The notes: a model not told the origin generated them from the sequence alone. 64,000 bases of DNA from JANPCX01 sp966211815 (GCA_966211815.1 CBIHOD010000007.1:37689-101688); one strand, 5' to 3'; positions 1-8,809 are shown, counted from the first letter of the stretch. Translations and numbers: made by a program.

Positions 1-389
1 CGCCGATGCTCAGGGCAGTGGCTCTTTCCACGCAGGACGAACCTGCCCAGGCGCTGGCGTTGTACGAAGCGCATTTCAGTGGCGCCAAGGACCAGGGCAT
101 GGGCCGCCTGAGCGCCAATTTCCTGGCGGACATGGCGTGGTGCCGCTGGCGCATCGGCGACTCGGAAGGGGCCCGCAAGGAAGTCCAGGCGGCGCTGTCC
201 AGCCTGGGCGTGTCGAGCTTCGCCGACGACCTGGCCGTGGCCCACGGCCGGTTGGCGCAGGTGCTGCGCGCCCTGGGCGACGCGGAAGCCGCCCTGGACC
301 ACGACATGAAAGCCCGCGAATGCCGGGCGGACCACCAACGCGTGCAGGCCCGGATGGCGGCCTTGATCGCGGACTGGCCGTCGCCTTGA
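1..389 (+). CDS. TPR-like protein, C-terminal part (5' end outside window)
   Basis: The reading frame is open from the window edge to a TGA at 387-389, so this is the 3' end of a longer gene; the ATG at position 6 is probably internal. The visible 127 residues are Ala/Leu-rich helical pairs with tetratricopeptide-like spacing: a block around ALALYEAHF, a second around WCRWRIGDSEGARKEVQAAL, and a third around GRLAQVLRALGDAEAALDHD. No catalytic motif is visible, so the function of the full protein cannot be given. It converges with the thioredoxin-like gene downstream. Confidence 0.55.
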   Translation, partial: PMLRAVALSTQDEPAQALALYEAHFSGAKDQGMGRLSANFLADMAWCRWRIGDSEGARKEVQAALSSLGVSSFADDLAVAHGRLAQVLRALGDAEAALDHDMKARECRADHQRVQARMAALIADWPSP

Positions 390-444
390 AGGCTGCATAG
401 GCGGCGCGGCGCTGCGGCTGGCGGTCGCGCCCCGCCGCGGCGCT

Positions 445-1404
445 TCAGAACAAGGCCATGCTGAGCTTGCGGCGGTAGCTGTCCACCACCGGGTCGGACG
501 GCGCGGTGTCCACCTTGCCGGTGATTTCCAGCGCGCCCTTGGCGGCGGGCGCCGAGGTGGCGGCGGCCTTGGGCGGGGCCGCCGGCGTCATCAGTTCAAG
601 GATGGCGACATAGGTCTTGCGGGCGAGTTCCTCGTTCCAGGACTTGTCGCGCATCAGGATTTCCAGCAGCTCGTCCATCGCGTCGGTGAAGCGCTGCTCG
701 GCGAAAGCCCGCTGCGCGAGCGCGAAGCGCGCCGGGAAATCGCGCTTGTTGGCGGCGATCGCTTCGGCCAACGCCTGGACCGACGGCGCATCCGGCGCCT
801 GGGCCTTTTCGCAAGCCTCGATCCAGCGGCCGCAGGCGGCCAAGCGGTTGTCCAGCAGCATCTTGCCGGCCACCGGCTCGAAGGCGGTGCGGGCTTGCGC
901 GACCTGGCCGGCGCGCAGCAGCGCGCGCAGGTAGGCGTAGCGGGCCGTGTCGTCCGCCGGGTTGACGGCCACCGCCTCCTGCAGCTTGGCCAGCGCGCTT
1001 TGCTCGTCGCCCTCGGCCAGCAGCGCCTGGGCTTCCTCGAGGTCTTCCTCGGCCGCGAGTTCTTCTCCGCTGGGCACGTGCTTGTCGAGGAACAGGCGGA
1101 TTTCCGCCTCGGGCACGGCGCCGACGAAGCCGTCGACCGGCTGCCCGTCCTTGAACATCACGCAGAACGGGATGCTGCGCACGCCGAACAGCTGCGACAG
1201 CTGGCCGGCGATCTCGGGCTGCTCGTCGGCGTTGAGCTTGGCCAGGCGGAAGCGCCCGGCGTAGGCGGTCTCCAGCTTCTCCAGCACCGGCCCGAGCGTC
1301 TTGCAGGGGCCGCACCACGGCGCCCAGATGTCGAGCAGCACGGGTTGTTCGATGGAAGATTGGATGAGCTCGGTCTCCAGGTTCTGCAGGGTGATGTCGA
1401 TCAT
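445..1404 (-). CDS. cnoX: Thioredoxin-fold co-chaperone with TPR tail (CnoX/YbbN type)
   Basis: Predicted 319-residue cytoplasmic protein. An N-terminal thioredoxin domain (about residues 1-110) carries WAPWCGPCK, so both cysteines of the CGPC motif are present. It is followed by helical TPR-like repeats (about 115-290), such as AQALLAEGDEQSALAKLQEA, and a low-complexity Ala/Pro stretch near the end. This domain order and length match the YbbN/CnoX family, which protects folding proteins and hands them to chaperones. The open frame extends upstream to 1506, but the extra residues are Arg/Pro-rich and unlike the family; the start at 1404 (MIDITLQNLE) matches the usual N-terminus. It is divergent from purE. 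The symbol is by family resemblance only. Confidence 0.88.
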   Translation of the reverse strand: MIDITLQNLETELIQSSIEQPVLLDIWAPWCGPCKTLGPVLEKLETAYAGRFRLAKLNADEQPEIAGQLSQLFGVRSIPFCVMFKDGQPVDGFVGAVPEAEIRLFLDKHVPSGEELAAEEDLEEAQALLAEGDEQSALAKLQEAVAVNPADDTARYAYLRALLRAGQVAQARTAFEPVAGKMLLDNRLAACGRWIEACEKAQAPDAPSVQALAEAIAANKRDFPARFALAQRAFAEQRFTDAMDELLEILMRDKSWNEELARKTYVAILELMTPAAPPKAAATSAPAAKGALEITGKVDTAPSDPVVDSYRRKLSMALF

Positions 1405-1496
1405 GGCGGGGGCGTGGTGCGGTTTGTGTTCGGGTGCCGGCCGGCCGGAGCGGCCTTGCCGAGGCGCGGGCAGGCCGGAGATGGAGCCCGGCCGCC

Positions 1497-1502
1497 TACA
1501 AT
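1497..1502 (+). promoter_or_regulatory. Candidate -10 box of the purE promoter
   Basis: TACAAT lies 49 bases before the purE ATG in a locally AT-rich patch of an otherwise GC-rich gap. No convincing -35 hexamer stands at 16-18 bases upstream, so this is a -10 match only. Confidence 0.35.
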
Positions 1503-1550
1503 TCAAGCTTCAATTTTCTGGACTGGCACCGAGGTGCACGGGGGCGAACG

Positions 1551-2051
1551 ATGAGTGGCGGCGATGCGGCAGTGGTGGGTGTGGTCATGGGCTCCAGCAG
1601 CGACTGGGAAACCCTGCGCGAAGCCACCGGCATTCTCGCCGAGTTCGGTGTCCCTTTCGAGGCGCAGGTCGTTTCCGCGCACCGCATGCCCGACGAGATG
1701 TTCGCCTATGCCGAGTCGGCCGCGGCGCGTGGGCTGAAGGCCATCATCGCCGGCGCCGGCGGCGCCGCACACCTGCCGGGCATGCTGGCCGCCAAGACCA
1801 CGGTGCCGGTGCTCGGCGTGCCGGTGGCCAGCCGCCACCTGCAGGGCGTCGACTCGCTTCATTCGATCGTCCAGATGCCCAAGGGCATCCCGGTGGCGAC
1901 CTTCGCCATCGGCACCGCCGGCGCGGCCAACGCGGCCTTGTTCGCGGTGGCCATGCTCGCCAACGAAGACCCCGCGCTGCGCCAGAAACTGGACGCCTTC
2001 CGCGCCCGCCAGACCCAGGCCGCCCGCGCGATGAGCGCCGAGCTGAAATGA
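1551..2051 (+). CDS. purE: N5-carboxyaminoimidazole ribonucleotide mutase
   Basis: 166 residues, the usual length of class I PurE. It moves the carboxylate of N5-CAIR to C4 to give CAIR in de novo purine synthesis, acting after PurK. Visible family motifs are MGSSSDW near the N-terminus, SAHRMP, the glycine-rich AGAGGAAHLPGM and the GVPVASRHLQGVDSLHSIVQMP region. The start at 1551 (MSGGDAA) precedes the conserved GVVMGSSSDW; the longer open frame upstream is Arg/Pro-rich and rejected. Its stop overlaps the purK start (ATGA), which implies translational coupling. Confidence 0.97.
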   Translation: MSGGDAAVVGVVMGSSSDWETLREATGILAEFGVPFEAQVVSAHRMPDEMFAYAESAAARGLKAIIAGAGGAAHLPGMLAAKTTVPVLGVPVASRHLQGVDSLHSIVQMPKGIPVATFAIGTAGAANAALFAVAMLANEDPALRQKLDAFRARQTQAARAMSAELK

Positions 2052-3220
2052 GCGGCCCCGCCATGGAACCCATCCTCCCCGGCGCCACCCTGGGCGTGAT
2101 GGGCGGTGGCCAGCTCGGCCGCATGTTCGCGCACGCCGCCCAGCAGATGGGCTACGCCACCGCGGTGCTCGACGCCGACCCGGACAGCCCCGCGGGCACG
2201 GTGTCGCACCAGCACATCCAGGCCGCCTACCTCGACGACGCCGGCCTGGCGCGCCTGGCGGCGTGCAGCGCGGCGATCACCACCGAATTCGAGAACGTCC
2301 CGGCGCAGGCGCTCGAACGCCTGGCGCTTCAGCGGCCCGTGTCGCCGCCCGCCCGGGCCGTGGCCATCTGCCAGGACCGGGCCCTCGAAAAAAGCCATTT
2401 CGCCAGTTGCGGCGTGCCCTGCGCGCCGCATGCCGTGATCGAGAACGCCGAGCAGTTGGCCGCCGTGCCCGCCGAGCTGCTACCCGGCATCCTGAAGACC
2501 TCCCGGCTGGGCTACGACGGCAAGGGCCAGGCCCGGGTGGCCAGCCGCGAAGCGCTGCGCGAAGCCTGGGCCGCGATGGGGCAGGCGCCTTGCGTGCTCG
2601 AAAAGATGCTGCCGCTGCGGCACGAAGTCAGCGTCATCGTGGCGCGCGGCGGCGACGGCCGGGTGGTCAGCCTGCCGGTGCAGCAGAACCTGCACCGCGA
2701 CGGCATCCTGGCGGTCACGCAAGTGCCGCCGCCCGACGTCGAAGAGGCGGTGCAGGCCCAAGCCGTCGAGCGGGCCCGCCTGGTGGCCGAATCGATGGGC
2801 TACGTGGGCGTGCTTTGCGTCGAGTTCTTCGTGCTCCAGGACGGCAGCCTTGTGGCCAACGAAATGGCGCCTCGGCCCCACAACTCGGGCCACTACAGCA
2901 TCGACGCCTGCGACGTGTCGCAGTTCGACCTGCAGGTGCGCGCGATGACGGGCACCGCGCTCGTGCAGCCGCGCCTGCATTCCGCCGCCGTCATGCTCAA
3001 CCTGCTGGGCGACCTGTGGTTCGACGCCGCCGGCACCGAACGCCCGCCCGGCTGGAACGACGTGCTGGCGCTGCCCGGCGTGCACCTGCACCTCTACGGC
3101 AAGCCCCAGGCGCGCAAGGGCCGCAAGATGGGCCACCTCACCGTCACCGCGGCCACGCCGGCCCAGGCCCGGGCCACCGCCTTGCAGGCGGCCGCGCTGC
3201 TGGGCCTGCCGGCCTTCTGA
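2048..3220 (+). CDS. purK: N5-carboxyaminoimidazole ribonucleotide synthase
   Basis: 390-residue ATP-grasp enzyme that makes N5-CAIR from AIR, ATP and bicarbonate, the substrate of the overlapping PurE. The N-terminus has the MGGGQLGRMF loop of the PurK pre-ATP-grasp domain; the central ATP-grasp part has LKTSRLGYDGKGQ, LEKMLPLRHEVSVIVAR and VEFFVLQDGSLVANEMAPRPHNSGHYSI. The length fits the family. The ATG at 2048 overlaps the purE stop by four bases. Second gene of purE-purK-tsaC; tsaC starts 37 bases downstream. Confidence 0.97.
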   Translation: MSGPAMEPILPGATLGVMGGGQLGRMFAHAAQQMGYATAVLDADPDSPAGTVSHQHIQAAYLDDAGLARLAACSAAITTEFENVPAQALERLALQRPVSPPARAVAICQDRALEKSHFASCGVPCAPHAVIENAEQLAAVPAELLPGILKTSRLGYDGKGQARVASREALREAWAAMGQAPCVLEKMLPLRHEVSVIVARGGDGRVVSLPVQQNLHRDGILAVTQVPPPDVEEAVQAQAVERARLVAESMGYVGVLCVEFFVLQDGSLVANEMAPRPHNSGHYSIDACDVSQFDLQVRAMTGTALVQPRLHSAAVMLNLLGDLWFDAAGTERPPGWNDVLALPGVHLHLYGKPQARKGRKMGHLTVTAATPAQARATALQAAALLGLPAF

Positions 3221-3257
3221 GACCGAAGCGCGACTTCGCGGCCGGGACCGATCGCTC

Positions 3258-4250
3258 ATGCAACTGGATGGCTCCGACCCCACTGTGATCGCGCGTGCCG
3301 CCGACCGGCTGGCCGCCGGCGAGCTGGTGGCTTTCCCCACCGAAACGGTCTACGGCCTGGGCGCGCGCGCCGACCGCGACGACGCGGTGGCCAAGATCTT
3401 CGAGGCCAAGGGCCGGCCCAGCGACCACCCCCTGATCGTGCATGTCGCCGACGCCGCCGCGGCGCTGGCTTTCACGCCCGCCTTGCCCGCGACCGCGCAG
3501 CGCCTGATGGCCGCCCACTGGCCGGGGCCGCTCACGGTCATCGTCGAGCGCCTGCCGGGCATCGCCGCCGCCGCCGCGGGCGGCCAGGACAGCGTCGGCC
3601 TGCGCTGCCCCTCCCATCCCGTCGCGCAGGCCCTGCTGCGGGCCGCGGCGGCCGTCGGCGTGGCCGGCGTCGCCGCGCCGAGCGCCAACCGCTTCGGCCG
3701 CATCAGCCCGACGGCCGCGGCGCACGTGCGCGCCGAATTCGACGAAGCGCTCTGGGTGCTGGACGGCGGCGCCTGCGAGGTGGGCATCGAATCCACCATC
3801 GTGGATTGCCGCGCCACCCAGCCGGTGCTGCTGCGGCCCGGCCAGCTCGCGCGGCCGCAACTGGAAGCGCTGCTCGGCCAGCCCGTGGCCCAGCGCACCG
3901 CGTTCTCACCGCGCGTCTCGGGCGATTTGGAATCGCATTACGCGCCCGACGCGCCGCTGCGCCTGATGCCGGCGGCGCTGCTGTCGCAGGCGTTGTCGAT
4001 GCTGGAGTCCGTCCCCGCCGGTGGGCCGTTGAAGCTGGCGGTATATTCCCGCCTCCCCTCCCGTGAATTGGCGGGCGGGGGCTGGGTGCGTCACATGCCC
4101 GACGGGCCCGACGCGGTCGCCCACGAGCTGTTCGCCGTGCTGCGCGGCTTCGACGAACGGGGCGCGAAGATCATCTGGGTGGAAGAGCCGCCCGACACGC
4201 CGGAGTGGGAAGGCGTGCGCGACCGCCTGCGCAGGGCGTCTTCCGCCTGA
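3258..4250 (+). CDS. tsaC: L-threonylcarbamoyladenylate synthase (Sua5/TsaC)
   Basis: Makes threonylcarbamoyl-AMP from threonine, bicarbonate and ATP for t6A37 of ANN-decoding tRNAs. The 330 residues comprise a YrdC domain (about 8-200) with FPTETVYGLGA, KIFEAKGRPSDHPLIVHV and the SANRFGRISPT region, followed by a C-terminal Sua5 domain. This is the long Sua5 form rather than the short TsaC form. It follows purK by 37 bases and probably shares its transcript. The partner gene tsaB lies separately at 8810-9574 in this window. Confidence 0.95.
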   Translation: MQLDGSDPTVIARAADRLAAGELVAFPTETVYGLGARADRDDAVAKIFEAKGRPSDHPLIVHVADAAAALAFTPALPATAQRLMAAHWPGPLTVIVERLPGIAAAAAGGQDSVGLRCPSHPVAQALLRAAAAVGVAGVAAPSANRFGRISPTAAAHVRAEFDEALWVLDGGACEVGIESTIVDCRATQPVLLRPGQLARPQLEALLGQPVAQRTAFSPRVSGDLESHYAPDAPLRLMPAALLSQALSMLESVPAGGPLKLAVYSRLPSRELAGGGWVRHMPDGPDAVAHELFAVLRGFDERGAKIIWVEEPPDTPEWEGVRDRLRRASSA

Positions 4251-4332
4251 CGGGCGGCGGCGCACGTCCCGCGTCGCGCAGCGCGCCGACGCCCCGCCGG
4301 TGTGAATGAAGAACCTTGAGTCTGGAGTCTGT

Positions 4333-5304
4333 ATGTTTGGAGTTGTTGGCGGGACCCGTTCCACCCAGGCGCGCGCGCCGCGCCGCGCGGCCGCAGCCGC
4401 TGTCTCCATCCTGGCCGCGGCGTTGATGGCGGCTTGCGGCGGAGGCGACCAGGTCACCAAGTTCGTGCCCGACCGCCTGCTGTCCTTCGGGGACGAAACC
4501 AGCGTCATCACGGCCACCGGCCGCAACTACGGCGTCAATGGCGTGAACGCCGACAAGACCGCGGTCGATTGCAGCGTCCACAAGTCCTGGAACCAGATCC
4601 TCGCCAATTCCTTCGGCCTGTATTTCCCGGAGTGCGGCGGCACGGCCGCGTCGGCCAGCCGCATCTTCGCGCAGCCCGGCGCCAAGGTGGCCGACATGAA
4701 GGCGCAGATCGACCAGGTGCTGGCCGCGTCCGGCAACCGGCTGGGCGGCAAAGACCTGGTTTCGCTGCTGGCCGGTCCCAACGACTTGTGGGCCCAGTAC
4801 GCGCTCTACAACGGCAGCAATGAACCGGCCCTCATCGCCGCGATGGAGGCCGCCGGCACCGCCTATGCCACCCAGGCCAACCGCCTGGCCGACGCCGGCG
4901 CGCGCGTCATCATTTCCACCATGCCCGACCAGAGCCTGACGCCTTACGCGCAGGCCCAGAAAGCCGCGTTCACCGACACCGACCGCGCCGCCCTCGTCAA
5001 GCGCCTGATGACCGCCTTCCACACCAAGCTGCGGATCACGCTGGTCAACGACGGCACACGCATCGGCCTCGTCCTGGCCGACGAGCTGGTGCAGCAGATC
5101 GTCCAGTACCCCGCCAGCTACGAGTACGCCAACATCAACAGCGCCGCCTGCGCCATCGCCCTGCCGGACTGCACGAGCGAGACGCTGGTGCCGGGCGCCG
5201 GCCCCACCAATTGGCTGTGGGCGGACGGCACCCACCTCTCGGCGGGCGGCCATTCGCGCTTGGGCGAGGCGGCTCGGGTGAGGGCCACCGGCAACCCGTT
5301 CTGA
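4333..5304 (+). CDS. SGNH-hydrolase-like lipoprotein lacking the usual Ser in GDS
   Basis: 323 residues with a lipoprotein signal: an Arg-containing n-region, a hydrophobic stretch and LMAAC with Cys35 as the acylation site, followed by GGGD. The body follows the SGNH/GDSL plan: block I reads SFGDETS (about 52-58), a block III-like GPNDLW is present, and the C-terminal block V reads DGTHLSAGGH with the Asp-x-x-His pair. In active members block I is GDSxS; here Glu replaces the nucleophilic Ser, though Ser57 follows. The start at 4333 is chosen over 4306 because a GGAG stands seven bases upstream. A related gene follows at 5537. Substrate unknown. Confidence 0.78.
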   Translation: MFGVVGGTRSTQARAPRRAAAAAVSILAAALMAACGGGDQVTKFVPDRLLSFGDETSVITATGRNYGVNGVNADKTAVDCSVHKSWNQILANSFGLYFPECGGTAASASRIFAQPGAKVADMKAQIDQVLAASGNRLGGKDLVSLLAGPNDLWAQYALYNGSNEPALIAAMEAAGTAYATQANRLADAGARVIISTMPDQSLTPYAQAQKAAFTDTDRAALVKRLMTAFHTKLRITLVNDGTRIGLVLADELVQQIVQYPASYEYANINSAACAIALPDCTSETLVPGAGPTNWLWADGTHLSAGGHSRLGEAARVRATGNPF

Positions 5305-5422
5305 AGCTTCTTGAAACCGCGCAGGCGCGCGGCGGCCCGTTTTTGATCGATGTCCTTGCGCCACGGTGCCGGGTTTGCCCTGCTTCTAGGCCTAGAGTGA
5401 CGGTCCTATAGTGCTTCGCGAA

Positions 5423-5442
5423 AAACGAACGGTCGTTCGTTT
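5423..5442. promoter_or_regulatory. Perfect inverted repeat, TetR-type operator candidate
   Basis: AAACGAACG and CGTTCGTTT form 9-base arms around GT, a perfect 20-base palindrome. The size and symmetry resemble TetR-family operators. It sits about 11 bases after a plausible -10 (TATAGT at 5407-5412) and 95 bases before the SGNH lipoprotein ATG, a fitting place for a repressor. No TetR-family gene is visible nearby. Confidence 0.5.
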
Positions 5443-5536
5443 ATCAATCGTGATCGTTCTGTTCATGGGCGGGGTTGCCATTCGAGGCGGTAGGCGAATG
5501 CCGGCCCGGCCACCAACATTCAAACAAGGGGACTCC

Positions 5537-6718
5537 ATGAAGTTGAATCGTTCTTGGGCTGCACTGGCCGCCGCGTCGCTCCTCCTGGCCGCCTGCGGTG
5601 GCGGTGGGTCGGACACGCCCGACACCACCGGGCCTGCGGGCGCGCCCACGGCCAAGGGCAACTTCGTCTCGGTGGTGTCGTTCGGCGACAGCCTGAGCGA
5701 CGCAGGCAGCTACGCCCCCGCGACCTCCTTGTCGGGCAACGGCGCGGCGCCTTATTTCGGCGGCAAGTTCACGACCAACAGCGCCACCAGCACCGTCTGG
5801 GTCGAGAACGTGGCCAAGTCGCTCGGCCTGGCGCTCACCCCGCATGAGGTGGGCTTCGGCACCGCTTCGGTCAAATGCCCGGCGGCGGCCAATCCCGCGC
5901 TGGCCGCGAGCTGCACCGCCTATGGTCAAGGCGGCGCCCGCGTCACCGACCCCAACGGCATCGGCAAGGCCAGCGGCGCGCTGACGGTGCCGGTGAAAAC
6001 CCAGATCGCCAACCACCTGGCGCGCTTCGGCAACTTCAAGGGCAATGAACTGGTGCTGGTGCTGGCCGGCGCCAATGACGTGCTGGTGCAATTCAGCGGT
6101 TTCGCGGCCAAGGCGACGCAGAACGCGGCCGATGTGGCGGCGGGCAAGATCACCCAAGCCCAGGCGGACAGCCTGAACCAGGCCAACGCCTTCGCGGCCC
6201 AGGGGGAGGTCAAGAAAGCGGCTCAGGAGCTGGCGGGCTACGTCCGCACCGAGATCCTGGGCAAGGGCGCCAAGTATGTGGCGGTGGTCACCGTGCCCGA
6301 CCTGGCCGCTTCGCCGTTCGGTTCCGCCGTGCCCGCATCGGCCCGCGGCCAGCTCACTGCCTTGGCGGACGTGCTCAACATCTGGCTGCGGGACAGCTTG
6401 AACGGCCAGCCCGTCCAGATCATCGACGCCTACGGCCTCTTCAAATCGATCGTCGCCCAGCCGGCGAACTACGGCATCGCCAACGTCACCAGCCCGGCTT
6501 GCGACGTGGCCAAGATCTCGGTGGTCACCCAGGGCGCGGTGAAGGATGGTTCCTCGCTGTTCTGCAACAGCACGCCGGGCGCGGTCTACAACGGCCTGGC
6601 CGCAGGCGCCAGCGACACCGCCTGGTTCTTCGCGGACGGCCTGCACCCCACCACCGGGGGCCACAAGGTCTTCAGCGACGAAGTCCTGAAACTGCTCAAG
6701 GGCTACGGCTGGATCTGA
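5537..6718 (+). CDS. SGNH/GDSL-family esterase lipoprotein
   Basis: 393 residues with a lipoprotein signal ending in LLLAAC (Cys20), then a Gly/Thr/Pro-rich linker. The SGNH hydrolase fold carries block I SFGDSLSDAGS (nucleophile Ser52), a GAND block III and a C-terminal DGLHPTTGGHKV with the catalytic Asp-x-x-His. Such enzymes hydrolyse esters; the substrate is not evident. The ATG at 5537 directly precedes a canonical n-region (MKLNRSW); the longer frame from 5411 would run through the palindromic operator candidate and is rejected. It resembles the preceding gene in fold and signal and may be a diverged tandem copy. Two hairpins with T-runs follow the stop. Confidence 0.88.
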   Translation: MKLNRSWAALAAASLLLAACGGGGSDTPDTTGPAGAPTAKGNFVSVVSFGDSLSDAGSYAPATSLSGNGAAPYFGGKFTTNSATSTVWVENVAKSLGLALTPHEVGFGTASVKCPAAANPALAASCTAYGQGGARVTDPNGIGKASGALTVPVKTQIANHLARFGNFKGNELVLVLAGANDVLVQFSGFAAKATQNAADVAAGKITQAQADSLNQANAFAAQGEVKKAAQELAGYVRTEILGKGAKYVAVVTVPDLAASPFGSAVPASARGQLTALADVLNIWLRDSLNGQPVQIIDAYGLFKSIVAQPANYGIANVTSPACDVAKISVVTQGAVKDGSSLFCNSTPGAVYNGLAAGASDTAWFFADGLHPTTGGHKVFSDEVLKLLKGYGWI

Positions 6719-6742
6719 TGCCGGGCTGACGCGGCAAGGCGC

Positions 6743-6760
6743 AAGGGGCGGGCCCCTTTT
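6743..6760 (+). terminator. Rho-independent terminator, weaker of a tandem
   Basis: AAGGGG and CCCCTT pair around a CGGG loop and run into TTTT, 25 bases after the lipoprotein stop. Confidence 0.5.
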
Positions 6761-6770
6761 CGCGCACCGG

Positions 6771-6799
6771 GCCACCGCGGCGTCCGCGGTGGCCTTTTT
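6771..6799 (+). terminator. Strong rho-independent terminator
   Basis: GCCACCGCGG and CCGCGGTGGC form a perfect 10-bp stem around a CGT loop, followed by CTTTTT. It ends the SGNH lipoprotein transcript before the convergent SemiSWEET gene. Confidence 0.8.
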
Positions 6800-6823
6800 G
6801 TTGGGCCGGTCCGGCTGGAGGCG

Positions 6824-7093
6824 TCAACGGCCGGGCCGGCTGAGCAGGAGTTTCATCGTCAGGATGCTGCTGGCCAGGCACAACGTGACCAGGTTGGCGA
6901 TCACGATCGGCCAGGCGCGCAAGGCGATCCCGTAGGCCAGCCACAGCGCCACGCCCACGGTGAAGGTGCCGTACATGCCGAGCGAGATGCCGCTGACGTC
7001 GCGGGTTCGGAAGGTCAGCCAGGCTTGCGGCACGAAGGACGTGGTGGTGAGGACGGCCGCGGCGTAGCCCATCCAGTCGGTCCAGGTCGGCAT
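6824..7093 (-). CDS. SemiSWEET-type sugar transporter (PQ-loop/MtN3 family)
   Basis: 89 residues, the size of bacterial SemiSWEETs, which dimerise to move sugars passively across the inner membrane. Three hydrophobic segments are visible: WMGYAAAVLTTTSFVPQAWL with the Pro-Gln motif, MYGTFTVGVALWLAYGIAL, and WPIVIANLVTLCLASSILTM. The charged loop FRTRDVSGIS is typical of the family. The start at 7093 gives MPTWTDW directly before the first helix; the longer frame adds an Arg-rich leader and is rejected. The gene begins five bases after the dacB stop, so the two are probably cotranscribed. Substrate unknown. Confidence 0.85.
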   Translation of the reverse strand: MPTWTDWMGYAAAVLTTTSFVPQAWLTFRTRDVSGISLGMYGTFTVGVALWLAYGIALRAWPIVIANLVTLCLASSILTMKLLLSRPGR

Positions 7094-7098
7094 GGGAT

Positions 7099-8595
7099 TC
7101 ACCGGGCGGCGGCGGAGGGGGCGGCGGCGCCGGCGTCCACCGCGGCTTGCGGCGCCGCGGCGCGCGCCGTGTTCGAGGCCCACTGCACCAGCGCGTCGAG
7201 GGCGGGCCGGGCCGCGTTCGCGTTCGGGTGGTTGATGACGGCCACCACCGCCATGCGCTGCCCGTTCGGCGCGAGCACGTAGCCCGCGATGCCGGCCACG
7301 TCGCGCAGCGAACCGGTCTTCAGGTGCGTGCGGCCGGCCGCCGCCTTGCTGCGCTTGAGGGTGCCATCGATCCCGCCGACGGGCAGCGAGCTCATCAGCT
7401 CCGGCATCGACGTGCTGCCCCAGGCGCTGCGAAGCAGTTGCGACAGCAACTGCGCCGTGACGCGGTTCTGGCGCGACAGGCCCGACCCGTTGTCGACCAC
7501 CAGCGCGCGCGCCGGCTCACCCAGGCGTTCGAGCGCCCAGTTGCGCAGCACCTCGCGCGCGGCCTCGGGCGTCGCCGGGCCGCGGGCCTGCTGGGCGGCC
7601 AGCGTGTAGAACAACTGCTGGGCCATCACGTTGTTGCTGAACTTGTTGATGTCGCGCACCACCTCCGACAGCGCCGGCGACGCGTTCTCGAAGGTGGGCG
7701 GCCCGGCGGGCGCCAGGCCGTCGCGCACCACGCCGCCGAGTTTGCCGCCCAGGCTCTGCCAAAGACCGAGCACTGCGCGCTCGTTGTAGGCCCTGGAATC
7801 GGTGTAGGCCACCGGCCAGAACCTCTCGCCGCAGGACGCCGGGTAACCGCCGCCGAAGCGCCAGCGCAGCGGGTCGGAGAAATCCGCCTTGAGCCCGCCG
7901 CGCCAGTCGCCGCAGGCGGCGTTGCTCAGCGGCACGCTGGCGTCCACGCGCATGCCGGCCAGCGGCAAATCGAGGCCCACCAGGGCGACGCCACGGGCGG
8001 GGTCGGGCGTGAAGCTCATCACCACCGACTTGTAGTTGAGCAAGAGCGCGTCGGCCGGCACGTTGTAGGGCCGCAAGGGTTCGCCGTCGAAATCGCCCGG
8101 GTTCTGCTCCGGGGCGCTGAAAGCGCTGCGGTCAAGGACGATGTCGCCGCGGACTTCGCGCACCCCGAACTGCTGCACGCGGCGCAGCATCAGCCACAGC
8201 CTCTCGACGACCAGCTTCGGGTCGCCGCTGCCTTTGATCACAAGGTTGCCTTCCAGCACGCCGTTCGCATTGACCGGCCCGGTCAGCCAGACCGGCGTGT
8301 TCCACGACCAGGCCGGGCCGAGCAGGTCCAGCGCGGCGTAGGTGGTGAACAGCTTCATCAGCGAGGCGGGGTTCACCGGGCGATCGGCCTGCCAGGCCAG
8401 CCGGGGCTGGGCGCTGCCCAGGTCGTGCACCACGGCGACCATCGCTTCCCGCGGGACCTGCGAGCGCGCCAAGGCGGATTCCACATCCGCCGGCAAGGAC
8501 TGCGGCTGCGCGGCGGCCGGCCAGGCCGCCAAGGCGAGCGATGCCGCCGATAAACCGCGCCGCCATGCGGTCGCGTGGCGGTCCGCGGCGCGCAT
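7099..8595 (-). CDS. dacB: D-alanyl-D-alanine carboxypeptidase/endopeptidase, PBP4 type
   Basis: 498 residues from this start. Periplasmic low-molecular-weight class C penicillin-binding protein that trims peptidoglycan stem peptides and cross-links. A signal peptide (AWRRGLSAASLALAAWPAAAQ) is followed by the S13 domain with NPASLMKLFTTYAAL (SxxK), the SNN-type motif in NKFSNNVMAQQL and LKTGSLRDVAG (KTG). An alternative in-frame ATG at 8670 adds 25 residues ahead of the signal; neither start has a clear Shine-Dalgarno. Divergent from tsaB and immediately upstream of the SemiSWEET gene. Confidence 0.93.
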   Translation of the reverse strand: MRAADRHATAWRRGLSAASLALAAWPAAAQPQSLPADVESALARSQVPREAMVAVVHDLGSAQPRLAWQADRPVNPASLMKLFTTYAALDLLGPAWSWNTPVWLTGPVNANGVLEGNLVIKGSGDPKLVVERLWLMLRRVQQFGVREVRGDIVLDRSAFSAPEQNPGDFDGEPLRPYNVPADALLLNYKSVVMSFTPDPARGVALVGLDLPLAGMRVDASVPLSNAACGDWRGGLKADFSDPLRWRFGGGYPASCGERFWPVAYTDSRAYNERAVLGLWQSLGGKLGGVVRDGLAPAGPPTFENASPALSEVVRDINKFSNNVMAQQLFYTLAAQQARGPATPEAAREVLRNWALERLGEPARALVVDNGSGLSRQNRVTAQLLSQLLRSAWGSTSMPELMSSLPVGGIDGTLKRSKAAAGRTHLKTGSLRDVAGIAGYVLAPNGQRMAVVAVINHPNANAARPALDALVQWASNTARAAAPQAAVDAGAAAPSAAAR

Positions 8596-8809
8596 CAGCC
8601 CGCGCCAGGGGGCGCCATGAGCCACGGCGGGGCGGGTGGAAGCCGTGTGCTGTGTCGTTCGATCCTGCATCCGGGGATGATCGCATGGGCTCTCAGTCCG
8701 GCAGGCCCGGCCGTGGACCCCACGGATAAACTTGCGCCATGTTTTCGGTCCCTTCCAGCCGCATGCCTCCGGGCGCCGCCGCGCCGCGCCCAGGCCGCGG
8801 GGGCGGCGC

